Source of the DNA: Arthrobacter sp. B0490
Lineage (GTDB): Bacteria > Actinomycetota > Actinomycetes > Actinomycetales > Micrococcaceae
Direction of reading: 5' to 3'
Length of the DNA: 64,000 nt
NCBI RefSeq assembly: GCF_002929355.1
Contig: NZ_PJIR01000010.1
Span: forward strand, 1 to 64,000
The notes below the pieces were generated by a model. That model had not been told where the DNA came from and made no database searches. It worked only from the letters and a program-made list of their open reading frames with translations. The translations under genes and the position numbers were made by a program. Numbering within the stretch: the first letter of the stretch is position 1; the number at the start of each line of letters is the position of its first letter. This document shows, one piece after another, positions 1 to 10,479 of the stretch.

Positions 1-78
1 TTCGGCCTCCAGCAGTTCCCGTAAGCCCCGCCGGACCAGTTCGTGGTCATCGAGGATGAACACCGTGACGTCCTTCAT
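1..78 (-). CDS. DosR/NarL-type response regulator, N-terminus only
   Basis: Reading leftward from an ATG at 78 gives 26 residues, MKDVTVFILDDHELVRRGLR and on, which is the start of a receiver domain: hydrophobic strand, the acidic DD pair that binds Mg2+, then helix 1. The VRRGL wording is typical of DosR/DevR and other NarL/LuxR-family regulators. The rest, including the phosphorylated Asp and the DNA-binding domain, lies outside the window. An in-frame ATG at 108 would add ten residues. It is divergent from the universal stress protein genes, which are classic DosR-type targets. Confidence 0.75.
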   Translation of the reverse strand, partial: MKDVTVFILDDHELVRRGLRELLEAE

Positions 79-202
79 CTGCTGATCCACATCGTCCGCG
101 TCGCGCATCCCTGCAGTCCCATCCAGCTCGTGGCCCGTCCTGATCCCCCGATGGCACCGATGGCACCGACTAACAGCATGACCCCCCTCGGCCGGGTCCG
201 AC

Positions 203-243
203 AGGGTCTTGCGTCCCCTTGCATTGAGGGGACGTATGGCCCT
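203..243. promoter_or_regulatory. two DosR-box-like sites upstream of the Usp genes
   Basis: In the divergent gap between the response regulator and the Usp genes there are two sites of the form GGGAC-N4-G(A/G)CCCT. One is on the minus strand at 203-218 (AGGGTCTTGCGTCCCC on the plus strand) and one on the plus strand at 228-243 (GGGGACGTATGGCCCT). They are 25 bp apart, about two and a half helical turns. Paired sites of this kind are how DosR binds in mycobacteria. The assignment is inferred from pattern and context. Confidence 0.45.
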
Positions 244-307
244 ACCTGCCCCTTCCGGAACCCGTGACGATCGAAGGAGCAGCATCCCGCCCAGCAAAGG
301 AGCCATC

Positions 308-799
308 ATGGACGCATCCGCCACCTCCCCCGCGCGAGTCATCGTCGTCGGGGTCGATGGTTCCCCGTCGTCGATCGCTGCACTGCAGCTCGCCGTCAGC
401 CTCATGCCCCTCGCCGGTGACACCATCCACGCGCTCGCGGTATGGCAGCACCCCATCGCCTTCGGCCGCTACTCACCGCCCATGGAGCACGACTACGAGG
501 GACTCGCCCGCAAGGCACTGGACCAGGCGGTGACCGAGGCGTTCCCCGAGGGGACTCCTCCCATCGAGCGCAGGGTGGTGCGCGGCCTCGCCGTGGAGGT
601 CCTCGTCCAGGAGAGCAGGCATGCCGCGATGGTCGTCGTCGGCTCCCGCGGTCACGGCGGGTTCGCCGGGCTGCTCCTGGGGTCCGTCAGCTCCGCCCTG
701 GCAGAGCGGGCGCAGTGCCCGGTCCTCGTCTCCCACGGCGCCCTCCACCTCGCCGAGGGTGCCACCACACCCCTGCCGCCCGCCCGAACATCAGCATGA
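308..799 (+). CDS. universal stress protein, single domain
   Basis: A 163-residue cytoplasmic UspA-family protein. Residues 10-20 (VIVVGVDGSPS) form the first strand and nucleotide loop. The ATP-binding motif G-x2-G-x9-G(S/T) is intact at about 112-128 (GSRGHGGFAGLLLGSVS), so it is expected to bind ATP. The ATG at 308 is chosen because AAAGGAG precedes it by six bases; a longer reading from 209 has no homologous N-terminus. Its stop overlaps the start of the next Usp gene as ATGA, so the two are co-translated. In actinobacteria such genes respond to hypoxia, stasis or redox stress. Confidence 0.9.
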   Translation: MDASATSPARVIVVGVDGSPSSIAALQLAVSLMPLAGDTIHALAVWQHPIAFGRYSPPMEHDYEGLARKALDQAVTEAFPEGTPPIERRVVRGLAVEVLVQESRHAAMVVVGSRGHGGFAGLLLGSVSSALAERAQCPVLVSHGALHLAEGATTPLPPARTSA

Positions 800-1638
800 A
801 CCCGGCCGGCATCCCGGCCGAACCAGTGATCGTCGGCTACGACGGCTCGGACGGCTCCCGGCTCGCCGTCCAGTGGGCGGCCCACCACGCAGCGGCCGTA
901 GGCCTGGGCCTCGTCGTCGTGCACTGCTGGGTCTGGCCGTTCTTCACGCAGGACCTCGGCCCGGTCCCGGCCGTGAAGGACAGCGGCCTGCAGAGCGCCG
1001 CGGAGCGGATGGCCGTCGAGGGCCTCGACCTCGCCCGACAGGCCGAGCCCGACGTCCACGCGCGCGAACGGCTCGTCGTCGGCTTCCCCTCGGAGGTGCT
1101 CACCAGGCTATCGGCGGGAGCCTCCCTGCTCGTCACCGGCACCCGCGGGCTCGGAGGTTTCGCCGGCCTGCTCCTCGGGTCGGTCAGCCTGCATCTGGCC
1201 GCCACCGCGTCGTGCCCCATCGCGGTCATCCGCGACGATCGGCCCGCCGGGAGCGACGTCCTGGTGGCGGTCGACGGATCCCCCGAGAGCGACCGCGCCG
1301 TCGTCGCGGCAGCACAGCTGGCGGTCACCCTGCACGCCCAGCTGCGTATCCTGCACGTCCGCCCCTACAGTCGACATGCCGCCGCCCGGCTCGCCGACCT
1401 CGAGAGCGACCCCGTCATCCAGCGGGCCCTGAACCTCCTGCCCGGCGACACCGATCTGACCGTCATCGAGGACTCGTTCGCCGAACACTCGGTACCCGGT
1501 GTCATCGTCCACCACACGCGCGGGGCCCTGTGCGTGGTACTCGGGGCGAAGGGCAACAACACCCTCGGCGCCCGCCTCGGATCCACGGTCCACGCCGTGC
1601 TGCACCACGCCAAGGGGAACGTCCTCGTCGTCCGCTGA
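796..1638 (+). CDS. universal stress protein, tandem two-domain
   Basis: A 280-residue protein with two Usp domains in tandem, about residues 10-145 and 150-280. The first keeps a full ATP motif (GTRGLGGFAGLLLGSVS). The second has GAKGNNTLGARLGST, which still fits G-x2-G-x8/9-G-S. The start ATG overlaps the stop of the upstream Usp gene (ATGA), fixing both the start and the operon. The two-domain form is common in DosR-type regulons. The precise ligand or client cannot be read from sequence. Confidence 0.9.
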   Translation: MNPAGIPAEPVIVGYDGSDGSRLAVQWAAHHAAAVGLGLVVVHCWVWPFFTQDLGPVPAVKDSGLQSAAERMAVEGLDLARQAEPDVHARERLVVGFPSEVLTRLSAGASLLVTGTRGLGGFAGLLLGSVSLHLAATASCPIAVIRDDRPAGSDVLVAVDGSPESDRAVVAAAQLAVTLHAQLRILHVRPYSRHAAARLADLESDPVIQRALNLLPGDTDLTVIEDSFAEHSVPGVIVHHTRGALCVVLGAKGNNTLGARLGSTVHAVLHHAKGNVLVVR

Positions 1639-1668
1639 CCGGGACGTCGTGCCCGGGATCCGCCCGTG

Positions 1669-1962
1669 CTATCCGGGCCCGGGACGGTGCAGCGGCGCTT
1701 TGCGCTGGCCGTAGTGGTGGCCGGCGGAATCCGTTCGGATCTCGATGGACTCGAGCGTCGCGTCCGCGGTGTCCTCGGCGGCGTCGTGCAGGTGGACGAC
1801 CGGACGATCCCCGTCCGTGCGGTCCGCCGGTCCGAGGAACGACCGGGCAGCAGTATCGAGCCCGTCGAAGAACGAGGTCCGGGCCTTCGCCCTCTGCTGC
1901 GAGGGGGAGGGCGCTGTGCGGGTGCGGTCAGCTTGCTTACGGTGGTTGCGATGGATGTCCAT
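1669..1962 (-). CDS. small hypothetical protein
   Basis: A 97-residue reading frame starting at ATG 1962, with AGGTG six bases upstream. The protein is hydrophilic, Arg/His-rich at its N-terminus and acidic in the middle, with a patch RSFLGPADR. I do not recognise a family, and there is no signal peptide or membrane segment. It is convergent with the Usp genes. The plus-strand frame over the same bases looks no better, so this is a tentative call, made partly because the region would otherwise be empty. Confidence 0.35.
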   Translation of the reverse strand: MDIHRNHRKQADRTRTAPSPSQQRAKARTSFFDGLDTAARSFLGPADRTDGDRPVVHLHDAAEDTADATLESIEIRTDSAGHHYGQRKAPLHRPGPG

Positions 1963-2044
1963 CAGGCACCTGATTCCTCTCGGGAGGCATATTTTACTCC
2001 TGCGCTCCACCGATCGACCCTCCGGCAGCCCCACGGAACAGGGC

Positions 2045-2470
2045 TCAGCGCTGGAGGATGACCTTCATCGTCCCGCCGTCGATCGGTGCCGAGGTGTGCT
2101 CGTGGATGATCCGCCATGTGTCGCCGGAGCGCCGCAGCACCCAGGTCAGGCGGTTCTGCAGGGAGTCCCGCATCGCGCCGCCGTCGTCGACCTCCCGGTA
2201 GGTGATGATGGCGGAGACCGTCGCGAGGTCGTCCGTGACCACCGACCGTACGTCGTCGAACCCGACGTGCACCTCCTGGTCACCCAGGGACCCGAACCAC
2301 TCGTCGATCGCGCCCTGCCACGATTCCCTGCCCTCGTAGCTCCAGGTGCTCCACAGGTCGAAGACGCGGGCGTCGTCGCTGTAGTGGGCCACGAGTCCGT
2401 CGCGGTCCTTCGCCAGCACCGCCGCCGCGTAGCCCTCCAGAACCGCGTCCACGGCTGTCCGTCCGTCCAT
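2045..2470 (-). CDS. SnoaL/DUF4440-like NTF2-fold protein
   Basis: A 141-residue soluble protein with the NTF2-like pattern of an N-terminal helix pair (VDAVLEGYAAAVLAKDRDGL), then HYSDDARVFDLW, and a C-terminal curved sheet ending in TWRIIHEHTS. This ending is typical of SnoaL-like and DUF4440 proteins (calcium/calmodulin kinase II association-domain type), which are often small ketosteroid-isomerase-fold enzymes or dimerisation modules. The start at 2470 has GAGGGAC nearby. It stands alone, transcribed away from the Usp genes. Fold assignment is good; function is unknown. Confidence 0.75.
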   Translation of the reverse strand: MDGRTAVDAVLEGYAAAVLAKDRDGLVAHYSDDARVFDLWSTWSYEGRESWQGAIDEWFGSLGDQEVHVGFDDVRSVVTDDLATVSAIITYREVDDGGAMRDSLQNRLTWVLRRSGDTWRIIHEHTSAPIDGGTMKVILQR

Positions 2471-2524
2471 TTCGTCCCTCGTCTCCCTCGTCGGTACCTT
2501 TCGGACGTGTCGGGGCCCCGGAAC

Positions 2525-3577
2525 TCATCGGTCCGGGCGGCCCTGGCGGGCGAGCTGCCGGGCTTCCACCGCACGGTCGGCCCGATCGATGCTCGCAGGA
2601 TCGGCGAGATCGACGCCGGCACGCGCCGCCGCAGTCCGGGCCGCAGCGCTCTTGAGGTCCGGCAGGACGAACCGCTCCGGCCGGATGCGCGAGTCCTGGA
2701 CGGCGTGGGCGGCCTGCTGCCGTGCGAGCGCGGGTGCCGACAGCTCGGCGGCCTGCACTGTCCCCGGCGTCACGCCGACCGGGCTCCCCGTCAGCGATGA
2801 ACCCATCAGGGGGACGTACCCCGAGGCGTGCCCCGCCCGGTTCGGGTGGTAGGAATCCGAGACGGGGTTCGAGAGCCCGTTCACCCATTCGACGTCGTCG
2901 CACACCGCGTGCCCGGTGAACGCCGGCGCGCGGAAGGTGAAGCCCGCGGCGGCAGCGGCCGTCGCCGTCGTGTGGTTCAGCAGGTCCGCCGTCGCGTTCA
3001 GGCGTACCTCCTCGGCGGGCGAGAACCAGGTGGCCGCGTTGCAGTCCTCACCGTTGAAGATCCGCGGGTAGCCCGCGACGGCGACCCTCGCCTGCGGGGC
3101 CCGCGTCCGGATCTGCCGGTAGAGCGAGGAGAGGCCGGCGGGCAGCCGACTCGTGATGACGGCCTGTGCCCGGTCGATCGCGGCGGTGCAGTCGCTCATC
3201 CAGGCGGGCTTCGCGCATTCGGTCAGCACGTCCACGAAGGCGGCGTCGTTCCCGCCGACGCTGAGGGAGACGTACGCCGTGGTCGGGGTGAGGGCGCCGA
3301 GCTGGGTGGCGGCGACGTCGGCGATGGTGGCTCCCGAACAGGCGCGGAGGTTCAGGACGTAGCCCCTGGCGCTCGCGACGAGCGAGGGGTACGCGTACAC
3401 GGAGCGCTGGCAGGACGAGCCGTCCACGAGATACGCGCGCGTGCCCGTACCGGAGGAGTAGGAATCCCCGAGGGCGACGTAGGAGGGCCCGGCCGCGCTC
3501 GCCGGCGGTGCGGACAGGATCCCGCCGACGAGCATCAGGACGACGGCGGCGGCCGAACGGCGGCGGAAGATCATCAT
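2525..3577 (-). CDS. secreted SGNH/GDSL hydrolase (lipase/esterase)
   Basis: A 350-residue exported hydrolase. The start is the first of two adjacent ATGs (3577), with AGGAG seven bases upstream; the longer upstream frame would run through the promoter. Residues 1-28 form a signal peptide (RRRSAAAVVLMLVGG, then an Ala-rich cleavage site). Block I is ALGDSYSSG with the nucleophilic Ser, block III is VGGND with the oxyanion Asn, and block V is DSYHPNRAGH with the catalytic Asp/His. This layout matches Streptomyces-type secreted lipases with paired cysteines. The last 80 or so residues are an Ala/Arg-rich extension beyond the catalytic domain, with no recognised fold. Likely substrate: lipid or acyl esters outside the cell. 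Confidence 0.87.
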   Translation of the reverse strand: MMIFRRRSAAAVVLMLVGGILSAPPASAAGPSYVALGDSYSSGTGTRAYLVDGSSCQRSVYAYPSLVASARGYVLNLRACSGATIADVAATQLGALTPTTAYVSLSVGGNDAAFVDVLTECAKPAWMSDCTAAIDRAQAVITSRLPAGLSSLYRQIRTRAPQARVAVAGYPRIFNGEDCNAATWFSPAEEVRLNATADLLNHTTATAAAAAGFTFRAPAFTGHAVCDDVEWVNGLSNPVSDSYHPNRAGHASGYVPLMGSSLTGSPVGVTPGTVQAAELSAPALARQQAAHAVQDSRIRPERFVLPDLKSAAARTAAARAGVDLADPASIDRADRAVEARQLARQGRPDR

Positions 3578-3797
3578 CGATACTCCTGGTGCTGGAGGTG
3601 CGGATGATCTCACGCTAGTGCCGGTTCCCCGGAGGCGGCCTCTGCCGGGCTTTCCGGGCGCCTCTTCCCCGGACGCTGCAGCCTCGGGTAGTGTTCCGCC
3701 GCCGTCACCGGCACCTTTGCCTCGCGTCCGTCCGGCGCGGTAAGCTGTGGGGCGGCTCACAGCCGCGCACCACCCAACTGAATACGCCATCGATCTG

Positions 3798-3998
3798 CAG
3801 CGGGAGAGTTCTGCCGTTGACTCAACACCGGTAGGCGCCGTAGGAGCAAATCCTCCCCAGGAATCTCTCAGGCGAAAGTACCGCTGCGGCTAGGCAACTC
3901 TGGAAAGCAGCCCGGGTATCCACCGGCGCTCACCGACGGTGCAAGCAGGCGCGGAGCCCTGCGGAAACTCTCAGGTCCCACACAGAGCGGGGAGGAAC
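3798..3998 (+). promoter_or_regulatory. tandem glycine riboswitch
   Basis: Two glycine-type aptamers lie head to tail upstream of gcvP. The first runs from GCGGGAGAGTT (about 3800) to AATCTCTCAGGCGAAAGTAC (about 3862-3881) and closes with CCGCTGC. The second begins at CAACTCTGGAAAGC (about 3895) and ends with GGAAACTCTCAGGTCC (about 3963-3978) and CAGAGCGG. The paired GGGAGA...TCTCAGG and CTCTGGA...TCTCAGG elements are the family hallmarks. In this class glycine binding usually turns expression on, here of glycine cleavage genes. The expression platform before the ATG at 4047 was not resolved. Confidence 0.93.
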
Positions 3999-4046
3999 CC
4001 GACCAGGCACGCGCGCCCGCGCTCCCATCTGACGTACGGAGTTCCC

Positions 4047-6941
<2,895 letters not shown>

Positions 6942-6954
6942 GAACCCAGCCCCC

Positions 6955-8088
6955 ATGAGCGAGCAGAGCAAGCACACGGCCCTGTACACCCAGCATGAGG
7001 CGCACGGAGCGTCCTTCACCGACTTCGGCGGGTGGCAGATGCCCCTGAAGTACCGGAGCGAACTGGAGGAGCACCACACCGTCCGGAAGGCCGCGGGCCT
7101 CTTCGACCTGTCCCACATGGGTGAGGTCCTCGTCAGCGGACCCCAGGCCGGCGCGTTCCTGAACTACGCCCTCGTCGGCAATCTCGCGGTCATCGCGGTG
7201 GGCAAGGCCAAGTACTCCCTGATCTGCAACGCCGAGGGAGGGGTGATCGACGACCTCATCACGTACCGGCTCGCCGAGGACACGTTCCTCGTGGTGCCCA
7301 ACGCCTCCAACGCGCTCGTCGTCGCCGAGGAACTGCGGTTGAGGTCCAAGGGCTTCGACGTCGCCGTCGAGGACCAGTCCGAGGCCACGGCCCTCATCGC
7401 CGTGCAGGGTCCCACGGCCGAGGCGGTGCTCCTCGACCTGGCCCTGCCGGAGGATGCCGAGGCCATCCGTGACCTCAGGTACTACGCCGCCGTGGAGCTC
7501 GAGCTCGCCGGGCTGCCCGTCCTCCTGGCGCGCACGGGCTACACGGGCGAGGACGGCTTCGAGATCTTCATCGGCAGCAACCTCGCCGTCCGCCTCTGGG
7601 ACGCCGCGCTGAAGGCCGGTACCGAGCACGGGCTGCTGCCGTGCGGCCTCGCGGCCCGCGACTCCCTCCGGCTCGAGGCCGGCATGCCCCTCTACGGGCA
7701 CGAGCTCGGCCTCGACCTGAATCCCTTCGAGGCCGGGCTCGGGCCCGTCGTCAGCACCAGGAAGACCGACGACTTCGTGGGACGCTCCGTACTCGAGCCG
7801 CTCAAGTCCGTCGAGCCCGCGCGGCGTCTGGTGGGCCTGCGTGCCGTGGGCCGCCGCTCCGCGCGCGCCGGGTACGACGTCGTCGTCGACGGTACGCGCG
7901 TCGGTACCGTGACGTCCGGCCTGCCGAGCCCCACCCTGGGCTACCCCGTGGCGCTCGCCTACGTGGACGCGGCCTATGCCGCGGTCGGCACGGAGGTGCA
8001 GGTGGACCTCCGCGGCCGCCCCGAACCGTTCACCGTCATCCCCACGCCGTTCTACAAGCGCGAGAAGGCCGCCGGTACCGGGCAGTGA
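6955..8088 (+). CDS. gcvT: aminomethyltransferase, T-protein
   Basis: A 377-residue folate-dependent enzyme that releases ammonia from aminomethyl-lipoyl GcvH and makes 5,10-methylene-THF. Family landmarks are FTDFGGWQMPLKY, the VRKAAGLFDLSHMGE block with its folate-site residues, LLARTGYTGEDGFEI, and the C-terminal OB/beta-barrel domain ending in TPFYKR. Full family length. Its stop overlaps the next start as GTGA, so it is translationally coupled to the serine dehydratase gene. The H-protein gene that usually sits nearby is not here. Confidence 0.96.
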   Translation: MSEQSKHTALYTQHEAHGASFTDFGGWQMPLKYRSELEEHHTVRKAAGLFDLSHMGEVLVSGPQAGAFLNYALVGNLAVIAVGKAKYSLICNAEGGVIDDLITYRLAEDTFLVVPNASNALVVAEELRLRSKGFDVAVEDQSEATALIAVQGPTAEAVLLDLALPEDAEAIRDLRYYAAVELELAGLPVLLARTGYTGEDGFEIFIGSNLAVRLWDAALKAGTEHGLLPCGLAARDSLRLEAGMPLYGHELGLDLNPFEAGLGPVVSTRKTDDFVGRSVLEPLKSVEPARRLVGLRAVGRRSARAGYDVVVDGTRVGTVTSGLPSPTLGYPVALAYVDAAYAAVGTEVQVDLRGRPEPFTVIPTPFYKREKAAGTGQ

Positions 8089-9458
8089 CCATCAGCGCGT
8101 TCGACCTCTTCAAGATCGGCATCGGGCCCTCCAGTTCACACACCGGGGGGCCGATGACCGCCGCCTACCTCTTCACGGAACTGCTCCGCGCGGACCGGCT
8201 CCTGCCCGGGGTGCACCGCGTGCAGGTGGACCTCTTCGGCTCGCTCGGCGTGACCGGCCACGGCCACGGCACGGTCAAGGCGGTGCTCCTCGGGCTCGAG
8301 GGGGAGCAGCCGCACCTCGTGGATCCGACGTCGGCCGATGCGCGCGTCGCCCACATCGGGAAGTATCGGTCCCTGAATCTCGCGGCGGAGCACCCGATCG
8401 GCCTCGACCCGGAGACGGATGTGGTGCTGCACCGCGGACAGCGCCTCGACTACCACACCAATGGCATGCGTTTCACGGCATATTCGCCTGAGGGGGCAAT
8501 TATGCGGACAAGGGAATACTTCTCGGTCGGGGGCGGATTCGTCCTCGACGAGGACCAGATCGGAGCCGAGATCGCCGATCTGACGCCCGTACCGCTCTCC
8601 CACCCCTTCGACACCGCGGACCAGCTGCTCGGCATCTGCCGGGTCACGGGATGGTCCTTCTCCGACGTCGTCCTCGCCAACGAGCTGTCCTGGCGCTCGG
8701 AGGCCGCGGTACGCACGGGTCTGCTGGAGATCTGGGCGGTCATGCAGGACACGATCCGGCGTGGTACCACCACGGGCGGCATCCTCCCCGGGGGCCTCAG
8801 CGTGCGCCGGCGGGCCGAGCGGCAGCGCCAGCTGCTGGAGAAGGCGGACGACCCGACGGACCGGCTCGGCACCATGGAGTGGGTCACGCTCTTCGCCCTC
8901 GCCGTCAACGAGGAGAACGCGGCGGGCGGACGCGTGGTCACGGCGCCGACCAACGGTGCCGCAGGGATCATCCCGGCGGTCCTGAAGTACTACGTGGACT
9001 TCGTGCCGGGGGCCGACGACGACGGCGTCGTGCGCTTCCTGCTCGCCGCGACCGCGATCGGCTCGCTGTTCAAGCGGAACGCCTCCATCTCGGGTGCCGA
9101 GGTGGGTTGCCAGGGCGAGGTCGGCTCCGCGTGCGCCATGGCGGCCGGAGCGCTGGCCGAGGTGCTCGGAGGCACGCCCGAGCAGGTCGAGAACGCCGCG
9201 GAGATCGGGATCGAGCACAACCTCGGCCTGACGTGCGACCCCGTGGGCGGGCTCGTCCAGATCCCCTGCATCGAGCGGAACGCCGTCGGGGCGATGAAGG
9301 CGATCACGGCGGCCCGGATGGCCGTACGCGGCGACGGGCAGCACCACGTGTCCCTCGACGTCGCCATCAAGACGATGCGCGAGACGGGCGCGGACATGAT
9401 GGACAAGTACAAGGAGACCGCGCGCGGCGGCCTGGCCCTGAACGTCGTGGAGTGCTGA
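8085..9458 (+). CDS. sdaA: L-serine ammonia-lyase (single-chain, Fe-S)
   Basis: A 457-residue iron-sulfur serine dehydratase converting L-serine to pyruvate and ammonia. It starts at GTG 8085, overlapping the gcvT stop. The N-terminal [20 protein letters not shown] belongs to the beta-chain-like domain with the conserved SSSHT loop. The C-terminal catalytic part carries the cluster cysteines in [16 protein letters not shown] and [18 protein letters not shown]. Both alpha and beta parts are fused, as in actinobacteria and E. coli. Placed after gcvPT, it links serine breakdown to glycine and one-carbon flow and is probably under the glycine riboswitch. Confidence 0.95.
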   Translation: MTISAFDLFKIGIGPSSSHTGGPMTAAYLFTELLRADRLLPGVHRVQVDLFGSLGVTGHGHGTVKAVLLGLEGEQPHLVDPTSADARVAHIGKYRSLNLAAEHPIGLDPETDVVLHRGQRLDYHTNGMRFTAYSPEGAIMRTREYFSVGGGFVLDEDQIGAEIADLTPVPLSHPFDTADQLLGICRVTGWSFSDVVLANELSWRSEAAVRTGLLEIWAVMQDTIRRGTTTGGILPGGLSVRRRAERQRQLLEKADDPTDRLGTMEWVTLFALAVNEENAAGGRVVTAPTNGAAGIIPAVLKYYVDFVPGADDDGVVRFLLAATAIGSLFKRNASISGAEVGCQGEVGSACAMAAGALAEVLGGTPEQVENAAEIGIEHNLGLTCDPVGGLVQIPCIERNAVGAMKAITAARMAVRGDGQHHVSLDVAIKTMRETGADMMDKYKETARGGLALNVVEC

Positions 9459-9480
9459 TCTGAGCGCGGTCGAGCTGCCG

Positions 9481-10272
9481 GTGCGGGTCGAGGTCGTCCC
9501 GGCGGAGGGTCTCGCGCAGCGGCTCGGCGCCCACCTGCCCGCTCCCGCCGCCGTCACCGTCACGTGCCTGCCGCACCACGGTCCGCGTGAGGCGGTCGAG
9601 GTGGCGGTGGAGCTGGCCGCCGCCGGCTACGCCGTGATCCCCCATCTCGCGGCGCGGTCCGTCCCGGACCGCGCCGCACTCTCCCGCTACGTGGCGCAGT
9701 GCCTGGACGCCGGCATCGGCGACGTCTTCGTGATCGGCGGGGACGCGGCCACCGCCACCGGTCCCTACGCGTGGAGCGGCGCCCTCATGGAGGACATCGC
9801 CGACCTCTCCGGCGGGGTCCTCCGCATGGGGATCGCGGCGTACCCGGAGGGCCACCCCGGAACGGCGGAGGACGAGCTGGCCAGGACGCTGCGCGCGAAG
9901 CAGGAGCTCGCGTCCTGGTGCGTCACGCAGCTCTGCTTCTCCCCGGACATCGTCCACGCCTACCCGTCCCGGCTCCGCCTCGCAGGCATCACGCTGCCCG
10001 TCTGGGCTGGCATCCCCGGGCCCGTGCGCATGACGCGCCTGCTCCGGCTCGCCCGCACGATCGGCGTGGGACAGTCCCTCGGGTTCCTGAAACGCTCGGC
10101 CGGCAGCGCCGACACCGGCTCCGTGCTGCGGCAGCTCATCTCCTCGGCGACCTACGACCCGGCGCCGCTCGTGGACGCGGTCGACGGCGCGGGCTACGCG
10201 GGGCTCCACCTGTACAGCTTCAACGACCTCGCGGGGCTCGCGGCGTCCGGGCTGGTCCAGCCCGGCCGGTGA
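9481..10272 (+). CDS. methylenetetrahydrofolate reductase-like protein
   Basis: A 263-residue protein with the TIM-barrel landmarks of MetF-type reductases: TVTCLPHHG at the first strand, AGYAVIPHLAARSV, the GIGDVFVIGGD strand-loop, then WCVTQLCFSPDIV and LPVWAGIPGP. It is slightly shorter than E. coli MetF (about 300), and the usual N-terminal T-E-F motif is not obvious, so substrate may differ. The GTG at 9481 is the first credible start; a few non-standard codons between it and the sdaA stop leave two or so residues uncertain per side. It is 22 bp after sdaA and could consume the methylene-THF made by GcvPT. Confidence 0.75.
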   Translation: MRVEVVPAEGLAQRLGAHLPAPAAVTVTCLPHHGPREAVEVAVELAAAGYAVIPHLAARSVPDRAALSRYVAQCLDAGIGDVFVIGGDAATATGPYAWSGALMEDIADLSGGVLRMGIAAYPEGHPGTAEDELARTLRAKQELASWCVTQLCFSPDIVHAYPSRLRLAGITLPVWAGIPGPVRMTRLLRLARTIGVGQSLGFLKRSAGSADTGSVLRQLISSATYDPAPLVDAVDGAGYAGLHLYSFNDLAGLAASGLVQPGR

Positions 10273-10479
10273 GCGTGCGTCGACGTCCCGCACGACGATC
10301 CTGCGCCCTCGCATCCCGCATCCCGCATCCCGCGATCACCGTGCACGTGTCCGCTCCGCAGGGCATGGACGAAAGGGCCGTTCCCGCGGGGTCCCAAGAT
10401 TTTCCCAAGAAGGTTTCTCCAAGGTTGAGCCAGCCGGCGCTCAAAGGGGATAGCCGGGGACTCTACGGGAGAAGCCACT

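Noticed and set aside
1649..1676. Possible terminator after the Usp operon (CCCGGGAT...ATCCGGGC)
   Set aside because: The arms do not match fully and a bulge is needed; too weak to call.
621..1973. A 450-residue plus-strand frame across the Usp genes
   Set aside because: Pro/Arg-rich shadow in a third frame; the Usp genes are unmistakable.
10311..10334. Three copies of GCATCCC in tandem after the MTHFR-like gene
   Set aside because: Very short and low-complexity; no pairing or known function, probably slippage.
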